NCBI RefSeq assembly: GCF_000152725.1
Contig: NZ_AAMO01000009.1
Span: 1-64,000, forward strand
Direction of reading: 5' to 3'
Source of the DNA: Pseudooceanicola batsensis HTCC2597
GTDB lineage: Bacteria > Pseudomonadota > Alphaproteobacteria > Rhodobacterales > Rhodobacteraceae
Length of the DNA: 64,000 bases
Below are positions 38,664 through 47,207 of this stretch, one piece after another (position 1 is the first letter of the stretch; each line of letters begins with the position of its first letter). Under the pieces are notes generated by a model. The model ran no database searches, had not been told where the DNA came from, and was given only the letters and a program-made list of their open reading frames with translations. Made by a program: the position numbers and the translations under genes.

Positions 38664-40016
38664 TTACTCCTTGGGCGCTTCCACCTCGATCCCCGAATGG
38701 CCCAGAAGCTCGTAGAGCTTGGCGAAGGCCTGTTCCGAGGTCGTGCTTTCCGTCTTGCTCTGGGTAAGGAAGTTCTCGGCGGGACGGGCAAAGCGGACGG
38801 CGGCGTCGATCTCTTCGTCCGATCCTTCGCGATAGGCACCGATGCGGATCAGTTCCTCCATATCGGCATAGCGGGCGAGGGCGCGGCGCGCGGCCTTGAG
38901 AACCGCGTATTCGCCGGGGTTGTGGCAGTCGGGCAGCATCCGGGAAACCGATTTCTGAATGTTCACGGCCGGGAAACGGCCCTGTTCGGCAATGGCCCGA
39001 TCCAGCACGACGTGGCCGTCCATGATCCCCCGCGCGGCATCGGAAACGGGTTCGTTCATGTCGTCGCCATCGACCAGCACGGTGTAGAGCGCCGTGATGT
39101 CGCCCTTTTCACCGACCCCCGGCCCCGAGCGTTCCAGCAGCTGCGGCAGTTCGGAAAAGACCGTGGGGGGATAGCCCTTGGTGGTCGGCGGTTCGCCCCC
39201 GGCCAGCCCGATCTCGCGCTGCGCCATGGCAAACCGGGTGACGCTGTCGATCAGCAGCAGGACCTGAAGCCCCTGATCCCGGAAATATTCGGCCACGGCG
39301 GTCGCGGTCCAGGCGGCCTGCCGGCGCATCAGCGGCGGTTCGTCCCCGGTCGAGACCACGATGACCGACCGGTTCAGACCCTCGGCGCCCAGGTCCTTCT
39401 GGATGAAGTCCTGCACCTCGCGGCCGCGTTCGCCGACAAGGCCCACGACGATCACGTCCGCCTCGGCCCGGCGGGCCATCATCGACAGGAGAGAGGATTT
39501 TCCGACGCCCGAACCGGCGAAGATGCCCATGCGCTGCCCCTTGCAGAGCGGGGTGAAGACATCGAAGACGCGGACGCCGGTGTCGATCCGCTCGCCGACG
39601 CGGCGGCGGGCATAGGCGTTCGGGGGCGTGTTCTTGGGGGGGCAGGGGACGGGCCCCTCGTGCAGGCTGCCCAGCCCGTCGATCGGGTCGCCGAGCGCAT
39701 TCAGCACGCGACCGATCCAGCTGAGATCGGGGCGGATGCTTTCGCCGCTGGTCGAGATCTCGACCCGGTCCCCGATGGTGACGCCGTTCCAGTTTCCGAA
39801 AGGCAGGACCTGTGTCCCCTTTTCGTCGACCGAAACGACTTCGGCCAGGACGGGCCCCTTCTTTCCCTTGATGGTGCAGCGCTGGCCGATCCCCAGGGCC
39901 CGGTTCAGGCCGACGACGGTCAGGGTCAGCCCAACGATGGCGCTGACCTCACCGGCTATCCTTGCCCCTTCCGTGGTACGAGCAAGGGTAGAGAGCTGAG
40001 AGAATGCTGTCTTCAT
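38664..40016 (-). CDS. fliI: Flagellum-specific export ATPase FliI
   Basis: A 450-residue F1-beta-like ATPase with Walker A GSGVGKS (168-174), the catalytic-Glu region VGERGREVQDF, Walker B LLLIDSVTRFAMAQRE, and the FliI-type NCIYTL-equivalent GDITALYTVLVDGDDMNEPV. It powers or times export with FliH (747-1409). Transcribed away from flgB across a short AT-rich divergent region; its 3' end abuts parS site 5. Distinguished from virulence T3SS ATPases by the flagellar context. Confidence 0.95.
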   Translation of the reverse strand: MKTAFSQLSTLARTTEGARIAGEVSAIVGLTLTVVGLNRALGIGQRCTIKGKKGPVLAEVVSVDEKGTQVLPFGNWNGVTIGDRVEISTSGESIRPDLSWIGRVLNALGDPIDGLGSLHEGPVPCPPKNTPPNAYARRRVGERIDTGVRVFDVFTPLCKGQRMGIFAGSGVGKSSLLSMMARRAEADVIVVGLVGERGREVQDFIQKDLGAEGLNRSVIVVSTGDEPPLMRRQAAWTATAVAEYFRDQGLQVLLLIDSVTRFAMAQREIGLAGGEPPTTKGYPPTVFSELPQLLERSGPGVGEKGDITALYTVLVDGDDMNEPVSDAARGIMDGHVVLDRAIAEQGRFPAVNIQKSVSRMLPDCHNPGEYAVLKAARRALARYADMEELIRIGAYREGSDEEIDAAVRFARPAENFLTQSKTESTTSEQAFAKLYELLGHSGIEVEAPKE

Positions 40017-40106
40017 GTTAACTATCCATTGCTCTTGCGCTTTTATTCATGCTAATCTTAGTTTGGTTTTAGTATATCCTTGGGCGTTCGAAAAGGAAAT
40101 CTTGCT
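40017..40106. promoter_or_regulatory. Divergent promoter region fliI / flgB
   Basis: 90 bases, AT-rich (GCTAATCTTAGTTTGG, then TTTTAGTATATCC). GTTAAC adjoins the fliI start. It must contain the promoter of the large flgB-flhB operon. The ribosome site AAGGAAA at 40093-40099 lies 7 bases before the GTG at 40107. Confidence 0.5.
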
Positions 40107-40508
40107 GTGCGGTTGACGGACATGTCTTTCTTCGATCTGGCCTCGCGCCGGATGAACTGGCTCGGCGCGCGCCAGCAGGTGATCGCGCAGAACGTGGCGA
40201 ATTCGGACACGCCGGGCTACAAGGCGCGGGATGTCTCGAACTTTGCCGAGGTGCTGCGCGGGGCAGGGGGCGCCGGGGTGCGCACCACCGACTCTCGGCA
40301 TATCGGTGGGGTCGGCGGCGGCGCGATCGACGGGGTGAACATCCGCGAGGACGAAGGCGCGCACGAGGTCTCGCTCGACGGGAACAGCGTCGCGCTCGAG
40401 CAGCAGTCGATCAAGGCGGCCGAGATCTCCGAGAACTACCGGCTGGCGGCGCAGCTCTATCGCAAGGGTCACGAGATGCTGACCCTCGCGGTCACCGGTG
40501 TCAGGTAA
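40107..40508 (+). CDS. flgB: Flagellar proximal rod protein FlgB
   Basis: A 133-residue rod protein with the signature NWLGARQQVIAQNVANSDTP, GYKARDVSNFAEVLRG and a C-terminal helix (EISENYRLAAQLYRKGHEML). I start at GTG 40107 because AAGGAAA precedes it at good spacing; ATG 40122 (MSFFDL) is the alternative. First gene of flgB-flgC-fliE-fliQ-sltF-flhA-fliR-flhB. The rod is completed by FlgF, FlgG and FliE. Confidence 0.93.
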   Translation: MRLTDMSFFDLASRRMNWLGARQQVIAQNVANSDTPGYKARDVSNFAEVLRGAGGAGVRTTDSRHIGGVGGGAIDGVNIREDEGAHEVSLDGNSVALEQQSIKAAEISENYRLAAQLYRKGHEMLTLAVTGVR

Positions 40509-40523
40509 GGGCAGGGGGCTTTC

Positions 40524-40934
40524 ATGGATCCGTTGAAATCCATTCTCACCATTTCCGCCAGCGGGATGCTGGCCCAGGGCGAGCGGCTCAAGGTCGTGTC
40601 CGAGAACGTGGCCAACGCCTCGTCCACCGCGATGTCGCCGGGCGAGGACCCGTACCGCCGCAAGACCATCACCTTCGAGGAGTTGCTGGACAGCGAATCC
40701 GGCGTCTCGACGGTCGGGGTGTCGAGCATCGATCGCGACGACAGCGACTTTTCCCTCCGGTTCGAGCCGTCGCACCCGGCGGCGGACGAGCAGGGGTTCA
40801 TCAAGGTCTCGAACGTCTCGCCGATCATGGAGATGGCCAACATGCGCGAGGCGTCGCGCAGCTACGAGGCCAACATGAACCTGTTCGAGGCCGCGCGCCG
40901 GATGCGGTCGCAGGTCATAGATCTGCTGAAATAG
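40524..40934 (+). CDS. flgC: Flagellar proximal rod protein FlgC
   Basis: A 136-residue rod protein: ILTISASGMLAQGERLKVVS followed by ENVANASST, then PYRRKTITFEELLD and the C-terminal NVSPIMEMANMREASRSYEA. Normal length. A GC-rich Shine-Dalgarno (GGGCAGGGGG) lies upstream; flgB ends 15 bases before and fliE begins 10 bases after it. Confidence 0.95.
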   Translation: MDPLKSILTISASGMLAQGERLKVVSENVANASSTAMSPGEDPYRRKTITFEELLDSESGVSTVGVSSIDRDDSDFSLRFEPSHPAADEQGFIKVSNVSPIMEMANMREASRSYEANMNLFEAARRMRSQVIDLLK

Positions 40935-40944
40935 AGACTGAACC

Positions 40945-41271
40945 ATGGACAAGCTGATCACCACCGGCCTCGTCAACAGCGCCTACGGGTCGTCGAGCCG
41001 CCTGCAGGGCGGTCCCGGGCAATTGGCCGGCGCCGCCGGGGATGCGGACAAGGTGAACTTTGCCGAACTGGTGCGCGACGCCGCCCAGGGCAGCATGCAG
41101 ACCATCCGCGAGGCAGAGCAGGTCCAGCAGGCCGGCATGGTGGGCGAGAACGTGTCGGCCCAGCAGGTGGTCGAGGCCACGCTCGAGATGGAGACCACGC
41201 TGCGCCTGGCCGTCTCGGTCCGCGACCGGCTGGTCGAGGCCTATCAGCAGATCATGCAGATGCCCATCTAG
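40945..41271 (+). CDS. fliE: Flagellar hook-basal body adaptor FliE
   Basis: A 108-residue protein with the FliE core: VNFAELVRDAAQGSMQTIRE, AEQVQQAGMVGENVSAQQVV and the C-terminal ETTLRLAVSVRDRLVEAYQQ. FliE links the MS ring and export gate to the rod. Its gene sits between flgC and fliQ as is standard. No unusual features. Confidence 0.94.
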   Translation: MDKLITTGLVNSAYGSSSRLQGGPGQLAGAAGDADKVNFAELVRDAAQGSMQTIREAEQVQQAGMVGENVSAQQVVEATLEMETTLRLAVSVRDRLVEAYQQIMQMPI

Positions 41272-41281
41272 GCGGGGTGAC

Positions 41282-41551
41282 GTGACCGAAACGGACGCAT
41301 ACGAAATCCTGTCGGACACCTTCCTGACCGTCCTGATCGCCTCGTCCCCCATCCTGGGGGTCGCGCTGGTGGTCGGGCTGGTCATCGCGTTCTTCCAGGC
41401 GCTGACGCAGATCCAGGAGATGACGCTGACCTTCGTGCCCAAGATCGCCGCGATCTTCGTGGTGCTGCTGGTCGCGACGCCGCTGATCTATGCCACGGTC
41501 AAGAGCCTGTCGGATCAGGTGTTCGACCTGATCTCCAGCGGAACGGTCTGA
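41282..41551 (+). CDS. fliQ: Flagellar export gate protein FliQ
   Basis: An 89-residue protein with two membrane helices (TVLIASSPILGVALVVGLVI and IAAIFVVLLVATPLIYATVK) and the family motif FFQALTQIQEMTLTFVPKI between them. I start at GTG 41282, just after a GGGGTGA ribosome site; the longer open frame upstream is a shadow of fliE. Its TGA overlaps the next gene's ATG by one base. It forms the export channel with FliP and FliR. Confidence 0.95.
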   Translation: MTETDAYEILSDTFLTVLIASSPILGVALVVGLVIAFFQALTQIQEMTLTFVPKIAAIFVVLLVATPLIYATVKSLSDQVFDLISSGTV

Positions 41552-42327
41552 TGCGGGCGGCGCTGGCGGCGATCCTTCTGCTCTGGCCGGGGCAGTCGAT
41601 GGCCCAGTGGACCGGGTTCTACACCCCGTCCGAACCGGCGCAGGAGGCGCGGCCCCCGGCCGGGCCGACCGGCGCGAGCGGTCTCTGCGTAAGGGAAATC
41701 CTGCTGGCGCAGATGCGCTATCGCATCCCCGACAACCTGCTTCTGGGAATCGGCCTTCAGGAAAGCGGCCTCTACCGGGGCGGCGATCTGACCGTCTGGC
41801 CCTATGCCGCCAATGCCGAGGGACGCGGAAAGTATTTCGACAGCGAGGCCGAGGCCGTCGCCTGGGTCAATGCGCAGAAGGCGGCCGGCGTGAGCTCGAT
41901 CGACGTGGGCTGCATGCAGATCAACATGCACTGGCATCCGGATGCCTTCGACACGGTGGCCGACGGATTCAATCCGGCGCGCAACGTCGATTATGCCGCC
42001 GCCTACCTGACACGGCTCTATCGCGCCAAGGGCGACTGGAAAGAGGCGGCGGCCTCGTACCATTCGCGCACGGACGAGCTGGGGCAGGCGTATCTGGCCC
42101 GGCTGGAGCACAACGTGCAGGTGGCGAACGCGCGGTTCGACAAGTTCCGCGACATGGCCGGCGCCACCGACCGCGCGCCCCAAGGCGCCGAGGTCCGCCG
42201 GATGCCCACCTCTGGCGTCTTCTGGACCGCCGACCTGGGCGGGGGCACCGGCGGGGCAGGGGGGCGGAGCCTCTTCGGCCCCGGCGAGATCGCCCCGATC
42301 CTGCCCGACCTGAGCCGGGGGTCCTGA
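41551..42327 (+). CDS. sltF: Flagellar lytic transglycosylase, SltF-like
   Basis: A 258-residue exported protein: signal peptide AALAAILLLWPGQSMA, then an SLT lysozyme-like domain with the catalytic Glu in LLLGIGLQESGLYRGGDLTV, the SSIDVGCMQINMHWHPDAF motif and the YAAAYLTRLYRAKGDWKEA, ASYHS run. In Rhodobacter sphaeroides, SltF is the dedicated peptidoglycan hydrolase that opens the wall for the rod, working with an FlgJ lacking the enzymatic domain, exactly the situation here (10251-10574). It is translationally coupled to fliQ and lies 3 bases before flhA. Confidence 0.9.
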   Translation: MRAALAAILLLWPGQSMAQWTGFYTPSEPAQEARPPAGPTGASGLCVREILLAQMRYRIPDNLLLGIGLQESGLYRGGDLTVWPYAANAEGRGKYFDSEAEAVAWVNAQKAAGVSSIDVGCMQINMHWHPDAFDTVADGFNPARNVDYAAAYLTRLYRAKGDWKEAAASYHSRTDELGQAYLARLEHNVQVANARFDKFRDMAGATDRAPQGAEVRRMPTSGVFWTADLGGGTGGAGGRSLFGPGEIAPILPDLSRGS

Positions 42328-42330
42328 GGC

Positions 42331-44436
42331 ATGGCGAACAGCGAACTTGCCGGAACCAGTCGCCAGGGGCAGATGTTCGCCCTGGGTCTGAAGAACCGCG
42401 ACATCGCCTTTGCCGTCGGCGTGACGCTGGTGCTGGCGGTGCTGTTCATCCCGCTGCCGCCGATCATCCTGGATTTCGGGCTGGCGATCTCGCTCTCGCT
42501 GTCGGTGCTGATCCTGATGGTCGCGCTGTGGATTCCCAAGCCGCTCGATTTCAACTCGTTCCCGACGCTGCTGCTGGTGGTGACCATGTTGCGGCTGTCG
42601 CTGAACGTGGCCTCGACCCGGCTGATCCTGTCCGAGGGCCACACCGGCCCCGGCGCGGCGGGGGGCGTGATCGAGGGGTTCAGCCGGTTCATCGTCTCGG
42701 GCAACTTCGTCATCGGGATCGTGATCTTCGCGATCCTCGTGGTGATCAACTTTCTCGTCATCACCAAGGGTTCGACCCGCATCGCCGAGGTTTCGGCCCG
42801 GTTCAGTCTCGATTCCATGCCGGGCAAGCAGATGGCGATCGACGCCGACCTGGGCGCGGGCCTGATCGACGAACAGGAGGCCAAGACCCGCCGCAAGACG
42901 CTGGAAGACGAGAGCGGGTTCTTCGGGGCCATGGACGGTGCGTCGAAATTCGTGCGCGGCGATGCGGTGGCGGGGATCATCATCACCCTGATCAACGTGA
43001 TCGGCGGCATCCTGATCGGCGTCATGCAGTACGACCTCTCGGTGGCGGATGCGGCGAATTCCTATACCACGCTGACCATCGGCGACGGGCTGGTCACCCA
43101 GGTCCCCGCGCTGATCGTGTCGCTGGCCGCCGGCCTGATCGTCACCAAGGGCGGCACCGAGGGCGCGGCGAACGAGGCGGTTCTGGGCCAGCTCTCGCGC
43201 TTTCCCAAGGCGCTGTATATGGCCGCCGGCCTGCTGGCGGGGATGGGGCTGCTGCCGGGCTTTCCGACCATCGTCTTCTTTGCCCTTGGCGGGCTGATGG
43301 CCGGTCTGGGCTGGTACATCGGCCAGCAGGAGGAACGTCTGGCCGAAGACCGGCGCCGCGCCGAGATCGAGAAGGAGAGGGCAGGGGCCGCCGCCAAGGA
43401 AGAGACCGTGCAGTCCACCATGAAGCTGGACGACCTCCGGCTCGAGATGGGCGAGGCGCTGGTGCCGCTGATGTCCGCCGCCGACGCCGCGCTGCCGGGC
43501 AAGATCAAGTCGCTGCGCAACCTCTTTGCGCGCGAATTCGGCTTTGTCCTGCCTTCGGTCCGGATCACCGACGAACCCTCGCTGCCGATGAATTCCTACG
43601 CCGTGCTGGTGCAGGGGGTCGAGGTGGCGCGGGGCGAGGTGCGCCCCAACGGGATGATGGTGGTGAACCCCTCGGACAACCCGCTCCAGATGGCGGGCGA
43701 GGCGGCCAAGGACCCGACCTTCGGGCTCGACGCGCTGTGGATCCAGCCGCAGCAGGCCGGCGAGGCCGAGCGGCAGGGCTATACCGTGGTCGACCCCGAG
43801 AGCGTCATCACCACCCACCTGACCGAGGTGGTGAAGGAACACATGCCCGACCTGCTGACCTACGGCGCGACGCAGGGACTGATCGAGAACCTCGACCGCG
43901 ACTACCAGAAGCTGGTCGGCGAGATCGGGGGCACCTCGCCGGCGATCATGATCCAGCACGTGCTTCAGGGTCTGCTGGGCGAACGCGTCTCGGTCCGCAA
44001 CCTGCCCCTGATCGTCGAGGCCATCGCCGAGGCCAAGCGGACGACGTCGAACGTCACCGGCATCATCGAACACGTGCGCCGGCGTCTGTCCAACCAGATC
44101 TGCAAGTCGCTGACCGACGAGAGCGGCATGATCCCGGTGATCACCCTGTCGCAGAAATGGGACCAGGAGTTCGTCGACAGCATCCGCATGAACGGCGACG
44201 ACAAGACCCTGATCATGTCGCCGCAGCGCATCCAGGAATTCGTCCTAGACGCGCGCCGCACCATCCAGACCCACGCGGCCGAGGACCGCTGGCCCGCGAT
44301 CCTGGTGTCGCCGGATGCGCGCAGCTTTATCCGCAACATGCTGGAACGGGTCAGCCCGATGACGCAGGTGATCTCGCATAACGAGGTGCACCGGAACGCC
44401 AACCTGCGGACCCTGGCCACGATCGGGAGGGAGTGA
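42331..44436 (+). CDS. flhA: Flagellar export protein FlhA
   Basis: A 701-residue protein with eight or so membrane helices in the first ~340 residues, the FHIPEP-family cytoplasmic linker motif (STRIAEVSARFSLDSMPGKQ, MAIDADLGAGLIDEQEAKTR) and a large C-terminal cytoplasmic domain (VLVQGVEVARGEVRPNGMMV to QVISHNEVHRNANLRTLATI). It is the nonameric docking ring of the export gate. The stop overlaps the GTG/ATG start area of fliR. Length and motifs are typical. Confidence 0.97.
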   Translation: MANSELAGTSRQGQMFALGLKNRDIAFAVGVTLVLAVLFIPLPPIILDFGLAISLSLSVLILMVALWIPKPLDFNSFPTLLLVVTMLRLSLNVASTRLILSEGHTGPGAAGGVIEGFSRFIVSGNFVIGIVIFAILVVINFLVITKGSTRIAEVSARFSLDSMPGKQMAIDADLGAGLIDEQEAKTRRKTLEDESGFFGAMDGASKFVRGDAVAGIIITLINVIGGILIGVMQYDLSVADAANSYTTLTIGDGLVTQVPALIVSLAAGLIVTKGGTEGAANEAVLGQLSRFPKALYMAAGLLAGMGLLPGFPTIVFFALGGLMAGLGWYIGQQEERLAEDRRRAEIEKERAGAAAKEETVQSTMKLDDLRLEMGEALVPLMSAADAALPGKIKSLRNLFAREFGFVLPSVRITDEPSLPMNSYAVLVQGVEVARGEVRPNGMMVVNPSDNPLQMAGEAAKDPTFGLDALWIQPQQAGEAERQGYTVVDPESVITTHLTEVVKEHMPDLLTYGATQGLIENLDRDYQKLVGEIGGTSPAIMIQHVLQGLLGERVSVRNLPLIVEAIAEAKRTTSNVTGIIEHVRRRLSNQICKSLTDESGMIPVITLSQKWDQEFVDSIRMNGDDKTLIMSPQRIQEFVLDARRTIQTHAAEDRWPAILVSPDARSFIRNMLERVSPMTQVISHNEVHRNANLRTLATIGRE

Positions 44437-45188
44437 TGGATCTGGGCGCGCTTCTGACCGCCCAGTTCCTCGCGACGGCGCTGGTCTTCGGCCGTATCGG
44501 GGCGGCGATGATGTTCCTGCCGGGCTTCGGCGAAAGCTTTGTCTTCGTGCGTCACAGGCTGGCCGCGGCCGTTCTGCTGTCTCTGGTGATCACGCCGCTG
44601 GTGGCGCAGGGCCCGGTGCCCTCGTCTCCGACCGATCTGGTGCGCGCCATGGCCGTCGAGGTCACGCTCGGCATCTGGATCGGCCTCGCCGCCCGGGTGC
44701 TGCTGACGGCGATGCAGGTGGCGGGGGCGCAGATCGGCATGGTCTCGGGGTTGTCGAACGCCTTCGCCCCCGACATCGGGTCCTTCCAGGGCTCGACGCT
44801 GATCGCCACGGCGCTGCTGCTGGGGGCGGTGGCGGTGATCTTCGCCGCCGATATCCACCACCTGATCATCGAGGCGCTGATCGAAAGCTATTTCACCTTT
44901 CCCCCGGGCCTGCTGATGCCGGGAGATCTGGCGGAACAGATGGCCATGGCGGCGCAGACCGCGCTCCATATCGGCCTCTCCGTCGCCGCGCCCTTCTACG
45001 TCATGGGCGTTGTGCTGAATGTCGGGCTGGGCCTGACCAACCGGATGCTGCCCTCGCTCCCGGTGTTCTTCGTCGCCGCGCCGGTGCTGATTGCCGCGGG
45101 GCTGTTCGTTCTGGTTCTGGCCGTTCCGACGGCCATCCGGACCTTCATGACCCGCTTTGTCGAGTGGCTGGGTCTGCTGAGTTTCTGA
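44436..45188 (+). CDS. fliR: Flagellar export gate protein FliR
   Basis: A 250-residue membrane protein with about six hydrophobic segments, including the conserved RIGAAMMFLPGFGESFVFVR and AAPFYVMGVVLNVGLGLTNR, MLPSLPVFFVAAPVLIAAGL regions. It completes the FliPQR channel. I start at ATG 44436, which shares one base with the flhA TGA and has GGGAGGGAG upstream; GTG 44433 is in frame directly before it. flhB follows after 10 bases. Confidence 0.94.
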   Translation: MDLGALLTAQFLATALVFGRIGAAMMFLPGFGESFVFVRHRLAAAVLLSLVITPLVAQGPVPSSPTDLVRAMAVEVTLGIWIGLAARVLLTAMQVAGAQIGMVSGLSNAFAPDIGSFQGSTLIATALLLGAVAVIFAADIHHLIIEALIESYFTFPPGLLMPGDLAEQMAMAAQTALHIGLSVAAPFYVMGVVLNVGLGLTNRMLPSLPVFFVAAPVLIAAGLFVLVLAVPTAIRTFMTRFVEWLGLLSF

Positions 45189-45198
45189 GGGGGCGGGC

Positions 45199-46323
45199 AT
45201 GGCCGAGAACGAAGACCAGACGAACAAGACCGAGGAACCGACCCCGCGAAAGCTGCGACAGGCCCGCGAGAAGGGCGACGTTCCCTCATCCCGCGAAGTC
45301 GGCAACATGATGTCGGTGATGTCGCTGTTCCTGGTCGCGATCTTCTTCCTGCCGCAGCTGGGGCCGACGCTGGTCGGCACGCTGCGCCGGGTGTTCGAGA
45401 ACGCGGGGCAGGTCCGGATCGGAGAGGACGTGCAGGGCCTGCGCGACCTGGGCCAGGTGACGATGGAGCTGTCGGGCGGACTGGCCACGGTGCTGGCCCC
45501 CGTCGCCGCGACGATGCTGCTGGCCGCCGTCGCCGCCGTGCTGATCCAGGGCGAGGTCGTGGTGGCGGTCGACCGGATCACCCCGAAGCTGTCCAAGATC
45601 AATCCCATCCAGGGCTTCAAGAAGATCTTCTCGATCGACTCCTTCGTCGAGTTTCTCAAGAGCGTGGCCAAGGTTCTCGTCGTCGGCGGCATCTCGATCT
45701 ACATCGCCCAGATCGCCGTGCGCGGCATCTGGCAGACCGAGGGCGTGACCCCTGAATCGGTGCTGTCCTATATCGGGCGCTACGCGGCGCTCCTGCTGAT
45801 CACCGTGACCCTTCTGCTGACGGTGCTTTCTGTCGCCGACGTGATGTGGAAGCGGTTCCAGTGGATGAAGAAGCAGCGCATGTCGGTGCAGGAGATCCGC
45901 GACGAGCACAAGGAGATGGAGGGCGACCCGCTGATCCGTGCCAAGCGGGCCGAGCAGCGCCGCAAGCGTGCCCAGCAGCGCATCACCACCGCCGTGCCGC
46001 AGGCCACGGTCGTCCTGACCAACCCCACCCATTTCGCGGTCGCCCTGCGCTATGACAACGGCACCGACCAGGCGCCTGTCTGCGTCGCCAAGGGCGTCGA
46101 TTTGATGGCCGCGCAGGTGCGGAAGGTCGCCCGCGAGAACGAGGTGCCGGTGGTCGAGAACAAGCCCCTCGCCCGCGCGCTCTACGACGTGGCCGAGATC
46201 GACGAGGAGATCCCCTTCGAGCACTGGCAGGCGGTGGCCGAGATCATCGGCTACGTGATGGATCTCAAGCACAACCTGAACCGCCAGCCGCCCGCCGGGT
46301 CGTCCCTGCGGTGGTGGGACTGA
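45199..46323 (+). CDS. flhB: Flagellar export switch protein FlhB
   Basis: A 374-residue protein with the N-terminal EEPTPRKLRQAREKGDVPSS, four membrane helices, and a cytoplasmic domain carrying the self-cleavage site Asn-Pro-Thr-His in VVLTNPTHFAVALRYDNGTD. It switches export from hook to filament substrates with FliK. Last gene of the flgB-flhB operon and last flagellar gene in the window. GC-rich inverted repeats follow (46332-46360 and 46414-46442), marking the boundary with the catabolic island. Confidence 0.97.
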   Translation: MAENEDQTNKTEEPTPRKLRQAREKGDVPSSREVGNMMSVMSLFLVAIFFLPQLGPTLVGTLRRVFENAGQVRIGEDVQGLRDLGQVTMELSGGLATVLAPVAATMLLAAVAAVLIQGEVVVAVDRITPKLSKINPIQGFKKIFSIDSFVEFLKSVAKVLVVGGISIYIAQIAVRGIWQTEGVTPESVLSYIGRYAALLLITVTLLLTVLSVADVMWKRFQWMKKQRMSVQEIRDEHKEMEGDPLIRAKRAEQRRKRAQQRITTAVPQATVVLTNPTHFAVALRYDNGTDQAPVCVAKGVDLMAAQVRKVARENEVPVVENKPLARALYDVAEIDEEIPFEHWQAVAEIIGYVMDLKHNLNRQPPAGSSLRWWD

Positions 46324-46331
46324 CATGGACC

Positions 46332-46360
46332 GGGACCGCCGCGAGCGCGCGGCCGGTCCC
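46332..46360 (+). terminator. GC-rich hairpin after flhB
   Basis: GGGACC pairs with GGTCCC, with further inner pairing of CCGCG and CGCGG around an AGC loop (one bulge), 8 bases past the flhB stop. Very stable; no T-run follows. Probable end of the flagellar operon transcript. Confidence 0.55.
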
Positions 46361-46413
46361 TGCAGCGCAGACGGGGAGCGATGCCATCGGCGCAGTAGGG
46401 GCGCCGTGCCTCT

Positions 46414-46442
46414 CCGGACTGCGCCGGGCTCGCTCAGTCCGG
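46414..46442 (-). terminator. Inverted repeat overlapping hydrolase stop
   Basis: CCGGACTG-13-CAGTCCGG, a perfect 8-bp stem whose right arm includes the stop codon of the minus-strand hydrolase (46434-46436). It could terminate or protect the 3' end of the BVMO-hydrolase transcript. Confidence 0.5.
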
Positions 46443-47207
46443 CAGTCGCGTGGCGAGTATGTCCAGCACCGCCGCCTGGCATTCGATATGCGGCAAGTGT
46501 CCGCAATCGTCCAGGACATGCAGGGTGGAATGGGCTATCGCAGCCTTCCAGAGCGGGCCGTACCCGGTCGGCACGATGCGGTCCGTGTCGCCCCAGATGA
46601 TGGTTGTGGGAACGGTGATGGACGAGAGTTGTTCCGGGAAGTCCGGATTGTAGAACCCCCGTGCCCCCAGCCTTGCGACGGCCTTGCCGTTGCGTGCGCG
46701 CATGTCCATCTGCTCGGGGGTGAGCGGTTGAGACAGGACCATATCCGCGACGGCGGAAGAGGCGAAGACCGCGCGCATCAGTTCCTCGTAGGACATCGAC
46801 AGCATGTCGGGCAGGTCCAGCTGCGGCGTGTAGATGCCGGCCGGGCTGATCAAGGTGAGCGACCGCAGCAGGCTTTCGTCACGGACCGCGATCTCGCTGG
46901 CCAGCCATCCACCCAGCGAACTCCCGATGAGGTGGACCGGTCCTATTCCCTCCGTTCCGAGGAATTTCACGTAGAAGTCGGCGAGCTTGGCAATGGAATC
47001 CGCCCAGGAATAGCCATCGGACAAGCCGAAGCCGGGATGTTCGGTAGCGATGACATCGTGATCCTTCGCCAGAGCATCGGCGAAGGGCAGCCATCCTTGA
47101 TGGCCGGCGGCACCGTGCAGGAACAGGACCTGCGTACCCTCTCCGCCGCGCTGCATGCGCAACTCGGTGCCGTCGATGTCTACCTTGTGTTCCGCATTCT
47201 CAATCAT
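46434..47207 (-). CDS. Alpha/beta-fold hydrolase (probable esterase)
   Basis: A 257-residue alpha/beta hydrolase with oxyanion region LFLHGAAGHQG, nucleophile elbow GSSLGG (residues 95-100, Ser97), the acid in IIWGDTDRIVP and the base in DCGHLPHIE. The set is complete. It overlaps the upstream monooxygenase by 8 bases, so the two are co-translated. A BVMO plus hydrolase pair typically turns a ketone into an ester and cleaves it; in 4-hydroxyacetophenone degradation HapE works with such an esterase. A C-C hydrolase of meta-cleavage type is the alternative, as the folds look alike. Confidence 0.85.
   Translation of the reverse strand: MIENAEHKVDIDGTELRMQRGGEGTQVLFLHGAAGHQGWLPFADALAKDHDVIATEHPGFGLSDGYSWADSIAKLADFYVKFLGTEGIGPVHLIGSSLGGWLASEIAVRDESLLRSLTLISPAGIYTPQLDLPDMLSMSYEELMRAVFASSAVADMVLSQPLTPEQMDMRARNGKAVARLGARGFYNPDFPEQLSSITVPTTIIWGDTDRIVPTGYGPLWKAAIAHSTLHVLDDCGHLPHIECQAAVLDILATRLPD

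Noticed and set aside
41515-44073. 852-codon minus-strand frame opposite sltF and flhA
   Set aside because: Shadow of two clear genes; composition is His/Arg/Gln/Asp-rich without domains.
41607-44381. 924-codon plus-strand frame overlapping sltF and flhA
   Set aside because: Alternative frame of the real genes, Arg/Gly/Pro-rich, crossing the sltF-flhA boundary without regard to ribosome sites.
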